A stretch of DNA of 64,000 nucleotides from Roseimaritima sediminicola (GTDB lineage: Bacteria > Planctomycetota > Planctomycetia > Pirellulales > Pirellulaceae): positions 107,012 to 171,011 of the forward strand of contig NZ_WIAD01000007.1 in assembly GCF_009618275.1 (NCBI RefSeq). The letters are read 5' to 3'. Shown piece by piece: positions 35,544 through 44,341 of the stretch; the first letter of the stretch is position 1; each line of letters begins with the position of its first letter. Position numbers and translations under genes: made by a program. Under the pieces are notes generated by a model, which had not been told where the DNA came from, did no database searches, and worked only from the letters and a program-made list of their open reading frames with translations.

Positions 35544-36793
35544 CCTCCTTGCTTCGCCGTCTGTGCTCGATTCGCAAGCCTCAACCCCGAGCTCGCCGCG
35601 GTCCGCTGCGCGTCATGTTCGTCATCACCAGCATGCCGGTCGGGGGTGCCGAGACGTTGCTGGTGAACCTGCTGGACCGCTTGGACAACCAGCGGGCGAT
35701 CGGCGAAGTCATCTGTTTGAAACAAGCCGGTCCCCTAGGCGAACAAATCCAGGACCGACTGCGCGTCCACACGGGCTTGCTGAGAAACAAGTGGGACGTG
35801 ACCGTGTTGTGGCGTTTGGCTCGTCTGTTGCGGCGACGTCGCGCCGATGCGGTGATCACCGTGGGTGCGGGCGACAAAATGTTCTGGGGCCGCTTGGCCG
35901 CTTGGGGCTCTGGCGTGCCGGTCATCATCAGCGCCCTGCATTCGACCGGATGGCCCGATGGCGTCGGACGTTTGAACCGGATGTTGACGTTCCTGACCGA
36001 CGGCTTTATCGCCGTAGCCGATTCGCACGGCGAATTCATGCAGCAACACCTGGGCTTTCCGAAGGATCGCGTTCACGTCATTCGCAACGGCGTGGATACC
36101 GATCGATTCCGCCCCGCTCTGGCCGACCAGGGTCTGCGCGAGGGTTTGAAAGTTCGCGAAGAACTGGGCCTGGACGACGAGACGCCCCTGGTGGGGATCG
36201 TGGCGGCATTGCGACCGGAAAAGAATCACGAGATGTTCGTCGACGTCGCCGCGGCGGTGCTGCGAAAACACGGCGATGCCCACTTCCTGATCGTCGGCGA
36301 TGGTCCCTGCCGGGAAACCATCGCGCAGTACTGCAAACAGCGCGGGATCGCCGACCGCGTACACCTGCTGGGCACGCGTCACGACACACCACGACTGGTA
36401 GCCGCCCTGGACGTGTTCCTGCTGTGCTCGCACAACGAAGCCAGTCCGGTTTCGATTCTGGAAGCGCTCGCGGCCCACGTGCCGGTCGTCAGCACAAACG
36501 TGGGTTCGGTCAGCGAGTCGGTCATCGAGGACGAAACCGGATACCTGGTGGCCCGCAGCGATGCCGCCGCGGCGGCCGACAAAGTTTGTCGTTTGCTGGA
36601 CGATGACGATCTAAATCATCGCTTGGGCGCAGCCGGACGCCAGCGCGTTCTGCAGAGCGGTTCGTTGCAGGCCATGGTCGACGGTTACCAGCGGCTGGTC
36701 GAAAACCTGTACGACCAACGCGTGCTCGAAAACCTGGGACGGCGGAGTCAAGACGCCGTGCGAGGCAAATTGGCGAGAAACCCAGGACGGTAG
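35540..36793 (+). CDS. GT4-like glycosyltransferase
   Basis: A 417-residue GT-B fold glycosyltransferase. The N-terminal domain begins at RVMFVITSMPVGGAETLLVNLLDRL, the glycine-rich acceptor-side motif of GT4 enzymes. The nucleotide-sugar domain has VIRNGVDTDRFRP, LVGIVAALRPEKNHEMFVDVAAAV, HFLIVGDGPCRETIAQYCKQ, VHLLGTRHDTPRLVAALDVFLLCSHNEASPVSILEALAAHVPVVSTNVGSVSESV, including the E-x7-E type motif. It is translationally coupled to the upstream deacetylase and probably builds the same surface polysaccharide or lipid-linked glycan. The donor sugar cannot be predicted. Confidence 0.92.
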   Translation: MTSLLRRLCSIRKPQPRARRGPLRVMFVITSMPVGGAETLLVNLLDRLDNQRAIGEVICLKQAGPLGEQIQDRLRVHTGLLRNKWDVTVLWRLARLLRRRRADAVITVGAGDKMFWGRLAAWGSGVPVIISALHSTGWPDGVGRLNRMLTFLTDGFIAVADSHGEFMQQHLGFPKDRVHVIRNGVDTDRFRPALADQGLREGLKVREELGLDDETPLVGIVAALRPEKNHEMFVDVAAAVLRKHGDAHFLIVGDGPCRETIAQYCKQRGIADRVHLLGTRHDTPRLVAALDVFLLCSHNEASPVSILEALAAHVPVVSTNVGSVSESVIEDETGYLVARSDAAAAADKVCRLLDDDDLNHRLGAAGRQRVLQSGSLQAMVDGYQRLVENLYDQRVLENLGRRSQDAVRGKLARNPGR

Positions 36794-36806
36794 GGTTGGT
36801 GGTTCC

Positions 36807-36918
36807 GGCGGAACTTATGTACGGAAACGAACATCCTCGAATCGCGGAGCGATTGATTGTGGTAGCCCCGGGCGTGGCTGCTGCGACCGAGCTTCGCACG
36901 CCAACCATATATTCCGCC
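36807..36918. mobile_element. Short terminal-inverted-repeat element
   Basis: Ends GGCGGAACTTATGTACGG (left) and GGCGGAATATATGGTT (right, read inward) bracket about 112 bp. The interior contains GAATCGCGGAGCGATTGATTGTGG followed by GTAGCCCC, text shared in part with 61262-61290 and, reversed, with the 220-bp repeats. Confidence 0.45.
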
Positions 36919-36939
36919 GGAGTCAGCAAATCTCAAATC
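36911..36939 (+). repeat. 29-bp direct repeat, left copy
   Basis: ATTCCGCCGGAGTCAGCAAA plus nine further bases (TCTCAAATC). The identical 29-mer is at 37250-37278. The two copies flank the MITE-like element at 36952-37255, the right copy overlapping its terminal six bases. Confidence 0.7.
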
Positions 36940-36951
36940 TCCTGACTCTAA

Positions 36952-37255
36952 CGGATTCTATGTATGGCTCAGAGCGGTACAAGCCAATGTTTTCTCCCCT
37001 CTCCCCCGCTGCGCCGCGAGCGTCAGCGAGTGAAGCAGTGGTGGGAGAGGGGTCGGGGGTGAGGGGGCTCGGGTGCAACGGAATGACTGTTTGCGTACGC
37101 CTTTCCGATTCCCGCATCACAGCGAAAGTCGGAGGTGGTGCTGCTCTGCTGGTCCCCCTCACCCCCAACCCCTCTCCCCCGAAGCCTGACTCGCTTAGGC
37201 TCGCCAGGCTTCGGGGGAGAGGGGAGAAAGCGATTCTTCTCATACATAGATTCCG
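36952..37255. mobile_element. MITE-like element with terminal inverted repeats, copy 2
   Basis: About 304 bp, inverted relative to 11603-11893. Termini read inward: CGGATTCTATGTATGG and CGGAATCTATGTATGAG. Two hairpin arms (one of them matching the right arm of copy 1 almost base for base) face each other across a core of about 85 bp that ends in GTTGCACCCGAG on the minus strand. No transposase gene. It occupies much of the 577-bp gap between the glycosyltransferase and the acyltransferase. Confidence 0.65.
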
Positions 37256-37296
37256 CCGGAGTCAGCAAATCTCAAATCGAGCACGAGCACGAGCAG
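37250..37296 (+). repeat. 29-bp direct repeat, right copy, followed by GAGCAC repeat
   Basis: The 29-mer of 36911 recurs at 37250-37278 and runs directly into GAGCACGAGCACGAGCAGG, the six-base repeat that forms the inverted repeat around the four-helix-bundle gene at 62.3-62.8 kb. Confidence 0.65.
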
Positions 37297-37370
37297 GACC
37301 TTAACTCGTCACTCGTCACTCGCCGCGATGTGGTCTGGGAGACGGGGCGGTGGGTTCGTAGAATGCCCGC

Positions 37371-37976
37371 ATGAAATTGACCGGACATGCGATCGTTTTA
37401 CTGGCCAAGTTGTTCAGCGGCTGTACCGTGCGCTGGGTGGATTGCCAGCCGGATACGTGCCAGCGAATCTATTTCGCCAACCACACCAGCCACCTGGACG
37501 CGGTGGTGCTGTGGAGTGCGCTGCCGAAACCGCTGCGCGCGGTGACGCGTCCGGTCGCTGCCAAGGATTACTGGTCCAAGGGTTTTTTGCGGCCGCACAT
37601 CGCCGAATCCTTCAATGCCCTGCTGATCGATCGCAAAGAGATCAAGGTGCACAAGAGCCCGGTCGACATGATGATTCGCCAGATGGGCGACGTGTACTCG
37701 TTGATCGTGTTCCCCGAGGGCAGCCGGGCCAGCGGCGAGGAGATGGGCGAGTTCAAGAGCGGGCTGTACTACCTGGGCAAGAAACGCCCGGACCTGGAAC
37801 TGGTGCCGGTGTGCATCGACAACGTCAACCGTATCCTGCCGCGAGGCGAAGTCCTGCCGGTGCCGCTGCTGAGCTGTATCACGATCGGGCCGCCGATCTT
37901 TCTCGAAGCCGGCGAGCCCAAGGTGGAGTTTTTGCGTCGCGCCCGCGAAGCCGTCCGCTCACTGCGTGACCGGTAA
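37371..37976 (+). CDS. Lysophospholipid acyltransferase family protein (PlsC-like)
   Basis: A 201-residue acyltransferase. Catalytic H-x4-D is H38-TSHL-D43 in YFANHTSHLDAVVLWSALP; the glycerol-phosphate binding block is IVFPEGSRASGEEMGEFKSG, and ELVPVCIDNVNRILPRGE is the typical later segment. It presumably transfers an acyl chain to a lysophospholipid or lyso-glycolipid at the inner membrane. It is shorter than most PlsC proteins (about 240 residues) because the N-terminal membrane region is reduced to a weak hydrophobic stretch (HAIVLLAKLFSGC). It overlaps the convergent VOC gene by 18 bp. Confidence 0.88.
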   Translation: MKLTGHAIVLLAKLFSGCTVRWVDCQPDTCQRIYFANHTSHLDAVVLWSALPKPLRAVTRPVAAKDYWSKGFLRPHIAESFNALLIDRKEIKVHKSPVDMMIRQMGDVYSLIVFPEGSRASGEEMGEFKSGLYYLGKKRPDLELVPVCIDNVNRILPRGEVLPVPLLSCITIGPPIFLEAGEPKVEFLRRAREAVRSLRDR

Positions 37977-38333
37977 ACAACACAGCTCGACCCAGTGCCC
38001 GTCGGGATCGACGACGAAGATCTGCTCCGCGCCGTCCGGACGCCGCTTGCGCGGCATCCGTTCCACCTCCAGCTTCGCCAGATGCTCCTCCCAAGCGTCC
38101 ATATCGTCGACGCAGAGCGCGAAGTGCGTCCCCCGGGGATGGGACTGGGTTTCGGCCGTGCGGTCGCCGATCAGGTGCAGTTCCTGGTCGACGCCCAGCC
38201 GAAACCACGCGCCCGGAAAGTCAAAGTCCGGACGCGGCATCGCGGTCAACTGCAACACATCGCGATAGAACGCCTCGCTGCGCGGCACATCGGCGACGTG
38301 CAGCGCCACGTGATTCAGCGCAAGCGTTCTCAT
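37959..38333 (-). CDS. VOC (glyoxalase/bleomycin resistance) family protein
   Basis: A 124-residue single-module vicinal-oxygen-chelate protein: [24 protein letters not shown] (metal His), [39 protein letters not shown] and [18 protein letters not shown] (metal Glu). ATG 38333 overlaps the TGA of the upstream dehydrogenase by four bases (ATGA), so it is the last gene of the minus-strand cluster 41903 to 37959. It may be an isomerase, lyase or dioxygenase acting on a ketose or aldehyde of the same pathway; the exact reaction is unknown. Confidence 0.88.
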   Translation of the reverse strand: MRTLALNHVALHVADVPRSEAFYRDVLQLTAMPRPDFDFPGAWFRLGVDQELHLIGDRTAETQSHPRGTHFALCVDDMDAWEEHLAKLEVERMPRKRRPDGAEQIFVVDPDGHWVELCCLPVTQ

Positions 38334-39460
38334 ACGTTCTTCCAGGAACGCTCCGCGGCACTGGCCAACACGGCGTCGCAAACCTTCTGGGTTTCCAGGG
38401 CGTCCCGGAAATTCGGCCGCGCCGGCTCGCCGCCTTCCAGCGACTTCAAAAAGTCCGCCACCTGGTGGATGAAGCTGTGCTCGTAGCCGATCTGCAGTCC
38501 CGGCACCCACCAGTTGCCCATGTAGGGCTGGTCGCCGTCAGAAACGTGGATGCTGCGCCAGCCGCGGACCACGCTGTCGTCGGCGTGATCAAAGTACTCC
38601 AGGCGGTGCAGGTCGTGCAGGTCCCAACGCAGCGAAGCGTGTTCGCCGTTGACTTCCAGCGTGTACAGGGCCTTGTGACCGCGAGCGTAGCGGGTCGATT
38701 CGAACAGCCCCAGCGAGCCGTTTTCGAAGTGACACAGGAAACTGCAGGCGTCGTCGATCTTGACCGGTTGCTTTTCGCCGGTCTCGGCATGCGTCCGCTC
38801 TTTGACGAAGGTTTCGGTCACGGCCGAAACGTCGGTGATGCCACCATTGAGCCACAGAGCGGTATCGATGCAGTGCGCCAGCAAGTCGCCGGTCACGCCG
38901 CTGCCGGCCGCTTCGGCATCCAGACGCCAGGTGGCCGCGCCGCCCTGGGGCACGTCGGCGTTGATCGTCCAGTCCTGCAAGAAGTTCGCCCGGTAATGGA
39001 AGATCTGGCCCAGGCGGCCTTCGTCGATCAACTTCTTGGCCAGCGTCACCGCGGGCACGCGGCGGTAGTTGTACCAGACCATGTTGGCCACGCCGGCGTC
39101 TTCGACCGCCTTGCACATTTCCTCGCCTTCGGCGGTGTCCATGGCCAGCGGTTTTTCGCACAGGATCATCTTGCCAGCCTTGGCAGCGGCGATCGCGATC
39201 TCTTTGTGCAGGTTATTGGGCACACAGATATCGACCGCATCGATATCGTCACGCTTGAGCAGTTCGCGCCAATCCGTCTCGATCGACTCGTACCCCCAGG
39301 TGTCCGCAAACTGTTGGGCTTTGTCCTTGTTGCGTGCGCACAGGGCTTTCAGCACCGGCTGGTACTGGCAATCGAAAAAGTGGTTGGCTTGGGAATAGGC
39401 GTTGGTGTGGGCCTTGCCCATGAACCCGTAGCCGATCATGCCGATATTCAGTGGTTTCAT
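38330..39460 (-). CDS. Gfo/Idh/MocA family oxidoreductase
   Basis: A 376-residue NAD(P)-dependent sugar dehydrogenase. ATG 39460 begins [24 protein letters not shown], the Rossmann G-x-G-x-x-G region. [17 protein letters not shown] carries the catalytic E-K-P motif; [27 protein letters not shown] carries the G-x-x-x-D-x-x-x-H segment. No Tat signal, so it acts in the cytoplasm, unlike many planctomycete paralogues. It sits between the TIM-barrel isomerase-like gene (45 bp upstream) and the VOC gene (4-bp overlap). The set suggests oxidation and isomerisation of an inositol- or hexose-like sugar. Confidence 0.92.
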   Translation of the reverse strand: MKPLNIGMIGYGFMGKAHTNAYSQANHFFDCQYQPVLKALCARNKDKAQQFADTWGYESIETDWRELLKRDDIDAVDICVPNNLHKEIAIAAAKAGKMILCEKPLAMDTAEGEEMCKAVEDAGVANMVWYNYRRVPAVTLAKKLIDEGRLGQIFHYRANFLQDWTINADVPQGGAATWRLDAEAAGSGVTGDLLAHCIDTALWLNGGITDVSAVTETFVKERTHAETGEKQPVKIDDACSFLCHFENGSLGLFESTRYARGHKALYTLEVNGEHASLRWDLHDLHRLEYFDHADDSVVRGWRSIHVSDGDQPYMGNWWVPGLQIGYEHSFIHQVADFLKSLEGGEPARPNFRDALETQKVCDAVLASAAERSWKNV

Positions 39461-39504
39461 TGGTTGTCTTCCTCGCGGGAGTAGGGGGGCTGTCGAACGC
39501 GGGA

Positions 39505-40548
39505 TCAGGCTTGCCAACCATGGGCCGCTTGAACGTCCAACATGGCCGAAAGGATCTTGTTCCAGGTGTCCTGTTTCATCATCACGTCGTTGGGGAACAT
39601 GCATCCATCCCAGCAGATGTGCTGGATCGTTTTCAGCACATCCCCGTGCTCGTCACGCAACCAGTAACCGGCGTCGTGGACGATGTCCAGTTTGCCGCCC
39701 GGGTCGTCGGGCAAGCAGTGGCGGCCGGTCTTGTCGTGGCTGCCGGTGCCGTGCACGCTGGCGTCGTTCTGAGCCACGTGGAAATCGATCGTCCAGGGCC
39801 GCAGGGCATGGGTCAGCTCTTTCAGCGCCTTGTTCTTCCGCTCGGTGTCCTGCCAGTCAAAATCCTGCGGCAAGAGAGCGTCCTCGGGCGCGTTGTAACC
39901 CATCAGGTACAACAGCGTGTGCGCCATGTCGGCCTGGAAACCAAAGCGTTCGGGGTGTCCGACGCGCTCGAGCAGGTCGACCATCTTTCGCCAGGAGTGC
40001 ATTCCGCCCCAGCAGATCTCACCTTCGGCGGCGAGACGCTCGTCGTACTCTTCGGCGATGTCCGCGGCGGCTTTGAACGTGTCGGCGATCTTCGACTGGT
40101 TGTTGTCGGGGTCCTTGACCCACTGCTCGACCGACGACGCGCTGTCCAGCCGGACGACGCCGTAGGGACGCACGCCCAACTGCCGCAGTTTCTGGCCGAT
40201 CTGGCAAGCCTTGCGGACCTGGGTCAGAAAGGCGCTGACCTCATCGGGCGATCCCATGGCCGGCCCGCCACCGGTCGGTTCCCAAACCGGGGCAACGACG
40301 CTGCCGACGACCAGGTTGCGGCTCTTGATCCGCTCGGCAACCTGTTCCAGTTCGTGATCGGTGGCGTCGATCGAAATGTGCGGCTCGGACAAAAAGATGT
40401 CCACGCCATCGAACCGGCGACCATTGACTTCGGCCGCTGCGGTCAGGTCCAGCATGGTATCCAGATCGATGACCGGGTCGTTGCCTTCGCCGCCCTTGCC
40501 GACGACGCCGGGCCAGGCTGCGTTGTGAAGTTTGGGATAGTTGTTCAT
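39505..40548 (-). CDS. Xylose-isomerase-like TIM-barrel protein (sugar isomerase/epimerase)
   Basis: A 347-residue cytoplasmic TIM-barrel protein. ATG 40548 ([20 protein letters not shown]) is chosen; an upstream start at 40599 would use the poly-A/T repeat as coding sequence. Motifs: [79 protein letters not shown], and [36 protein letters not shown]. The acidic and His residues in [14 protein letters not shown] and DFHVAQND fit the metal site of the family. Member of the minus-strand sugar cluster; probably an isomerase or dehydratase for the same substrate. Confidence 0.88.
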   Translation of the reverse strand: MNNYPKLHNAAWPGVVGKGGEGNDPVIDLDTMLDLTAAAEVNGRRFDGVDIFLSEPHISIDATDHELEQVAERIKSRNLVVGSVVAPVWEPTGGGPAMGSPDEVSAFLTQVRKACQIGQKLRQLGVRPYGVVRLDSASSVEQWVKDPDNNQSKIADTFKAAADIAEEYDERLAAEGEICWGGMHSWRKMVDLLERVGHPERFGFQADMAHTLLYLMGYNAPEDALLPQDFDWQDTERKNKALKELTHALRPWTIDFHVAQNDASVHGTGSHDKTGRHCLPDDPGGKLDIVHDAGYWLRDEHGDVLKTIQHICWDGCMFPNDVMMKQDTWNKILSAMLDVQAAHGWQA

Positions 40549-40555
40549 GACTACT

Positions 40556-40590
40556 CGGCGAAAAAAAGGTCGGCGAAAAAAAAGTCGGCG
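40556..40590 (-). repeat. 15-bp tandem repeat with poly-A/T runs
   Basis: CGGCGAAAAAAAGGT and CGGCGAAAAAAAAGT lie head to tail just upstream of the TIM-barrel start, in the 104-bp gap after the cupin gene. In the transcript these are runs of seven and eight U separated by CGCCGAC. Confidence 0.6.
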
Positions 40591-40652
40591 GCTGAGCAAG
40601 CAACGCTGGCAGGCTCAACCACACGGCAGGAAGAGGCGGCCTCGCGGGACGC

Positions 40653-41903
40653 TTAACTTCCGGCTTTGGGGATGTTGTTGCCGTGGACTTCGGGCCCGAA
40701 GTATCGCAGACCCACCAACGGCTCGGAGCCGGTGTTCACGATTTTCACGCCGGCGGTCGCCGCTTCGTGACTGATGAATACCTCGTCTTCGGTGTTTTCG
40801 CCAAAGCGGATCATCGCGGGGGTCTGCAGGTCCAACGATCCCATGCGACCTTTGCCCTGCACGGTGATCCAGCTGCTGGCGCCGGGATCGTTCAGCGTGC
40901 AACTGGCCCCCGGCTGGATCGTCAACTCTTTAGCGCTGAACAGCTGACTGCCGTCGACCGTGCCGTACACGATCCAGAGATCTTCATAATCGTCGCCGCT
41001 GGCCGCGTCGTCCCGCACCGGCTCGAGGTAGTTGGACTGTTTGAAGTGCGTGTCGACGTTGCGCTCCCAGTCCAGCTGGCCGACGATGAAGTCCAGGTCG
41101 TCGTGTTTCTCTTCGGGCATATCTTTGACCAACAGCGACCAGGGCACGTAACGGCCTTCGACGATCGACTGGTACATGCCGAACACGTCGCTGCCCCACT
41201 GCGGTTCGTAGGTGCAGAGGCTGCCCGGAGCGTGCAGGACGCCCGGCGGGATCAACCATCCGGTCCCGCGTTTGAGCCGATAGGCACGCGAAAGATCCAG
41301 AATCCCGTTATCGCCGGCGTTCCAGTTTTCCAGGCAACGACGCACGTCCTCTTTGCTCGTTCCCGGTTCCAGTCCCATGAACGTGTACGCAAAGTTGTTG
41401 TCGACGTTGTTCAGCTGGGGCGGAAAGTAGTAGCTCTCCGGCTTGCCTTCTTGACCGACCAGTTCCGCGTCTTCGAAGGACTGGTGCATGTGATGGGGGA
41501 TCGGCCCCATGTTATCGAAGAACTTGGAATACACCGGCCAGCGGTTGTACTTGTTGAAGATGGCCGAGCCGATCAACCGCTCACCGGCTTCTTCGACGGC
41601 GTCCTTCAAGAGGAACTTCTTGCCCTCGAACAAGCAGAAGCTGAGGCCTTCGTGCCAGACGCGTCCCTCGTTGGCCGCTTCGGTCGTGCTGCCGAACCAA
41701 CGCTCGTCGATCCCGCCTCGGTCCGCTCCAAAACGGTAGTAGTCGCCCGGATGCAACTTGATACGCCGTCCCGGATGCAGGAACGACCGGGGGACCCAAG
41801 TCGGGGTCAGTCGGAGCAGACCGCCCCCGGCGTCCAGCGCCGAATCGAGCAAGGAGGCAACGCTGTCACCTTTGACCAGCCCTTCATCAAGAGCAATATC
41901 CAT
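40653..41903 (-). CDS. Cupin-type mannose-6-phosphate isomerase-like protein
   Basis: A 416-residue cytoplasmic cupin-superfamily protein. ATG 41903 (MDIALDEGLVKGDSVASLL) is the likely start. Metal-site-like segments are SKFFDNMGPIPHHMHQSFEDAELVGQEGKPESYYFP and GTGWLIPPGVLHAPGSLCTYEPQWGSDVFGMYQS; a second beta-barrel (SAKELTIQPGASCTLNDPGASSWITVQGKGR) follows. This resembles class I phosphomannose isomerase-like proteins but lacks a clear match to the true ManA active site. It is the first gene of the minus-strand cluster with the TIM-barrel, Gfo/Idh and VOC genes. Role: sugar isomerase or sugar-binding enzyme, inferred. Confidence 0.75.
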   Translation of the reverse strand: MDIALDEGLVKGDSVASLLDSALDAGGGLLRLTPTWVPRSFLHPGRRIKLHPGDYYRFGADRGGIDERWFGSTTEAANEGRVWHEGLSFCLFEGKKFLLKDAVEEAGERLIGSAIFNKYNRWPVYSKFFDNMGPIPHHMHQSFEDAELVGQEGKPESYYFPPQLNNVDNNFAYTFMGLEPGTSKEDVRRCLENWNAGDNGILDLSRAYRLKRGTGWLIPPGVLHAPGSLCTYEPQWGSDVFGMYQSIVEGRYVPWSLLVKDMPEEKHDDLDFIVGQLDWERNVDTHFKQSNYLEPVRDDAASGDDYEDLWIVYGTVDGSQLFSAKELTIQPGASCTLNDPGASSWITVQGKGRMGSLDLQTPAMIRFGENTEDEVFISHEAATAGVKIVNTGSEPLVGLRYFGPEVHGNNIPKAGS

Positions 41904-42447
41904 GTGGCAATTCCCGCAGAGTAAGCAAAGGGGTGGAAAGGAGGGGAGGGAGGACGTTTGGTGGAACCGCCCGGCGGCGCATTTCCAGGTGCAAGTTTTA
42001 GGCGGAATAGGACCGCAGTTCAAGTAACGGCACACGGCCAGGCCGCGGAAGACGACAAGTTATGGCAGGGAAAACCCCACACAACCGGATTTATTGCGGC
42101 AGCTTCCCCCGGTTGCGCTGCAGCCTGCCCGGTGGCGGTTCGGCTGGCCCCTCGCTGGCGAAACCTTCGCCGGGCACGCGTTTTAGCCGGCCGATAGACT
42201 CGTCTGCCTCGGAGGACTTGTCGGCAATCACCGACGCCGGTGGCTGCGGCCGACGCGCCGGTCGAGCATGCAGCGGCCGCCCCGATCGGCGGTCGCAGCA
42301 GCAGGCTCGACGGGGCGACGCAGCTTCGGGCGGCAATCGCTCAACGGGCCAGGGAGGGAGTGGCCCAGAGACAAGTCCAACAGGGAGGGTGGGTGGCAAA
42401 CGAGTCTATCGGCGCCGGCAGGTGCTCTCGGCGGCCGCAAAAAAAGC
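41904..42447. other. 544-bp gap between the sugar cluster and the sigma factor gene
   Basis: GC-rich DNA with open frames on both strands but no start, homology or codon pattern that supports a gene. Apart from the terminator candidate at its right edge no repeat family seen elsewhere in the window is present. It should hold the promoter of the minus-strand cluster. Confidence 0.4.
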
Positions 42448-42466
42448 CTACCCGAACAGGCGTTCG
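42439..42466 (-). terminator. Possible intrinsic terminator of the sigma factor gene
   Basis: On the minus strand CGAAC-GCCT-GTTCG (42453-42466) lies inside the last codons and is followed, after the TAG stop, by seven T (42445-42439). The stem is short (5 bp), so the call is tentative. Confidence 0.4.
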
Positions 42467-43377
42467 CGGGGGTCCATCAGACCGTCGGCCAAGCGGCGGA
42501 GGGCTTCGGTTTCGATCTGACGCACGCGTTCGCGGGTCAAGCCCAGCTTGGCCCCGATCTCCTTCAGCGTATGCGGCTCGTCCCCGTCCAAGCCGAACCG
42601 CAGCTTCAGCACGGTCGCCTCGCGTTCCTCCAGGTCATCCAGCAGGTCCATGGCGTGGCGGAGGATGTCGTGATCCAACAGCTCCTCGTCGGGACTCTTC
42701 AGCCGTTCATCCATCACCATCTCGCCCAGCGACCAGCCGGAATCGGTTTGGTCGCTCTGCGGCGTGCTGTTATTGATGCGGATGGCTTTCTTGATGATCG
42801 GCAGCTTCTTCTTGGGCAGTCCCAGCATCCGCGCCGTCTCCTCGTGCGTCGGCGTCCGCCCCAGCTCCTCGGTCAGGCGAGCCGTCGCCCGCCGCCATTT
42901 GCTCAGCAGTTCGACCATGTAGGCCGGGATACGGATCGTCTTGGCACTGTTGATCAACGCCCGTTTGATCGACTGCTTGATCCAGTAACTGGCATAGGTG
43001 CTGAAGCGGGTGCCCATCGTGGGGTCGAAACCTTCGACCGCCCGCAACAGTCCCAGGTTGCCCTCTTCGATCAAATCCTGCAGCCCCAGCCCCTTGCCGG
43101 TGTAGCCCCGAGCGATGTTGACCACCAAGCGGAGGTTGGCGCGAACCATCCGGTCCCGAGCCTCGACGTCGCCCTGGGCGATCGCTCCGGCCAGCTCCAG
43201 CTCCTCGTCGGCCGTCAGCAATGCCGTCTCGTTGATCTCGCGAAGGTAGGTCTCCAGTGGCGACTGGGCTCCACTGCGAGTCCGCGAGGCTCGCAACTGA
43301 CGACGCGCTTCGGCCAGCTCTGCGGCTTCCAGATCCGGCAGATCAGGAGCTTCGTTCGCAAGGATCGATTCCGACAT
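42448..43377 (-). CDS. RpoD/SigA-like RNA polymerase sigma factor
   Basis: A 309-residue sigma-70 factor. Region 1.2 is SPLETYLREINETALLTADEELELAGAI; region 2 is RMVRANLRLVVNIARGYTGKGLGLQDLIEEGNLGLLRAVEGFDPTMGTRFSTYASYWIKQSIKRALINSAKTIRIP; region 3 and region 4 (LKEIGAKLGLTRERVRQIETEALRRLADGL) follow. There is no region 1.1 or non-conserved insert, so it has the size of a group 2 or small primary sigma factor rather than a large RpoD. ATG 43377 is preferred over TTG 43383, with GAGG six bases upstream. Whether it is the housekeeping factor cannot be decided from the window. Confidence 0.92.
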   Translation of the reverse strand: MSESILANEAPDLPDLEAAELAEARRQLRASRTRSGAQSPLETYLREINETALLTADEELELAGAIAQGDVEARDRMVRANLRLVVNIARGYTGKGLGLQDLIEEGNLGLLRAVEGFDPTMGTRFSTYASYWIKQSIKRALINSAKTIRIPAYMVELLSKWRRATARLTEELGRTPTHEETARMLGLPKKKLPIIKKAIRINNSTPQSDQTDSGWSLGEMVMDERLKSPDEELLDHDILRHAMDLLDDLEEREATVLKLRFGLDGDEPHTLKEIGAKLGLTRERVRQIETEALRRLADGLMDPRERLFG

Positions 43378-43546
43378 TGACAACCTCGATTCACTTATAC
43401 GGGGAGGACCGGTCTGGACGCCTTTCAGACCCGTTGATCACACAAATAAGAATCGGTTGGGCAAGCTCTGATGCCCAAAAATAAAAGCAACAGGGGTTCC
43501 GTAACGGTTGTGCCAGTTATCCGCCCCACCGGTCGCCCCCGTATCC

Positions 43547-43596
43547 GAAGTCGCCAGACTTTGGACCGCCACGTAACCGAAGTCGCCAGACTTTGG
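43547..43596 (-). repeat. Two copies of the dispersed 18-mer GAAGTCGCCAGACTTTGG
   Basis: Copies at 43547-43564 and 43579-43596, 32 bp apart, lie in the 413-bp divergent gap between the sigma factor gene and the small plus-strand gene. They are the reverse complement of the copies at 12015, 31683, 31778 and 33530. Nothing else was recognised in the gap. Confidence 0.65.
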
Positions 43597-43790
43597 ACCG
43601 CTGGAGCCCATCAATCCCGCCGCTTCCGGGCCCCCCAGAACTTTTCCTTTCGGCTGTGACCTAACGTGTCCGGCCCGTCGCGATGATTACCGGCAGTGAG
43701 ACGCGAGCGTCTTACATGGAACCACCCCATCCACATCCGATCGCTGGCCGGAACGACTCCTGGCCGACGATGCAGCCGAGAAGATCGACG

Positions 43791-44198
43791 ATGACTCAGT
43801 TAATGCTGTTCGAAGCACCCAGCTCGTCTGTCCCCTACGCCGCCACCGCCGATCGTGCTCCGCGGCTCTCCTCCGGCGGTTCGCCCACGGCCCGTCGAGC
43901 TCCCACGGCCCGTCGAGCTCCGGCAGCCTGTCGCCGCGTCGCTGCAGAACGTGCTCGGCGGCCTGAGCGAATTGCCGAGCCGGCTGCGGAATCGTCCGCT
44001 GCGTGCGATCCGTCCGCAGTCACCGCGTCGACGCCCCTGCCGCAGCTGGGCGGCAGCTTGCCGCTGTACGATCCCCAGCGTGGCGAGCTCCAGCACATCG
44101 GCGACTTGGCCCAGCGTGTGATCAGCCGCTATGAGATCGTCGCTCGGCGGCGAGCGATCCTGCTGGCCCGCGGCCCCCGCCAAGCCGCCCGAGCCTAA
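43791..44198 (+). CDS. Small protein of unknown function
   Basis: A 135-residue protein. ATG 43791 gives MTQLMLFEAPSSSVPYAAT. The centre is low-complexity and contains an exact 18-bp tandem duplication (43886-43921, encoding a PTARRA-type repeat). The C-terminal 50 residues look conserved: LPLYDPQRGELQHIGDLAQRVISRYEIVARRRAILLARG, amphipathic helices with basic residues. No signal peptide, membrane segment or named domain. The distinct C-terminus suggests a real gene despite the repeats. A family A hairpin follows its TAA stop in sense orientation. Confidence 0.6.
   Translation: MTQLMLFEAPSSSVPYAATADRAPRLSSGGSPTARRAPTARRAPAACRRVAAERARRPERIAEPAAESSAACDPSAVTASTPLPQLGGSLPLYDPQRGELQHIGDLAQRVISRYEIVARRRAILLARGPRQAARA
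43886..43921 (+). repeat. 18-bp tandem duplication inside a coding region
   Basis: CACGGCCCGTCGAGCTCC is repeated twice without change (43886-43903 and 43904-43921). Confidence 0.75.
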
Positions 44199-44210
44199 GC
44201 ACCATAGTAG

Positions 44211-44229
44211 CTCGGCTGTCCCCGCCGAG
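44211..44229 (+). repeat. 3' hairpin repeat, family A, after the small gene
   Basis: CTCGGCTG-TCC-CCGCCGAG, preceded by the family edge TAGTAG, 13 bp after the TAA stop at 44198 and in the sense of that gene. One arm base (C for A) breaks a pair. Confidence 0.65.
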
Positions 44230-44341
44230 ACAGAAGCAACCATCGCGCTCGCCGCTCAAGAGCTCTGGCCTTTGTTTTGCTTCACAGCCTCGAGCACCAG
44301 CCGGCGGCTTTCCGTACGCTCGCTTCGCGATCGAGCGAAGA

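Noticed and set aside
42062..42520. Overlapping open frames on both strands between the cupin and sigma factor genes
   Set aside because: Arg/Pro/Gly-rich translations typical of non-coding high-GC DNA; the plus-strand one runs into the sigma factor gene in antisense.
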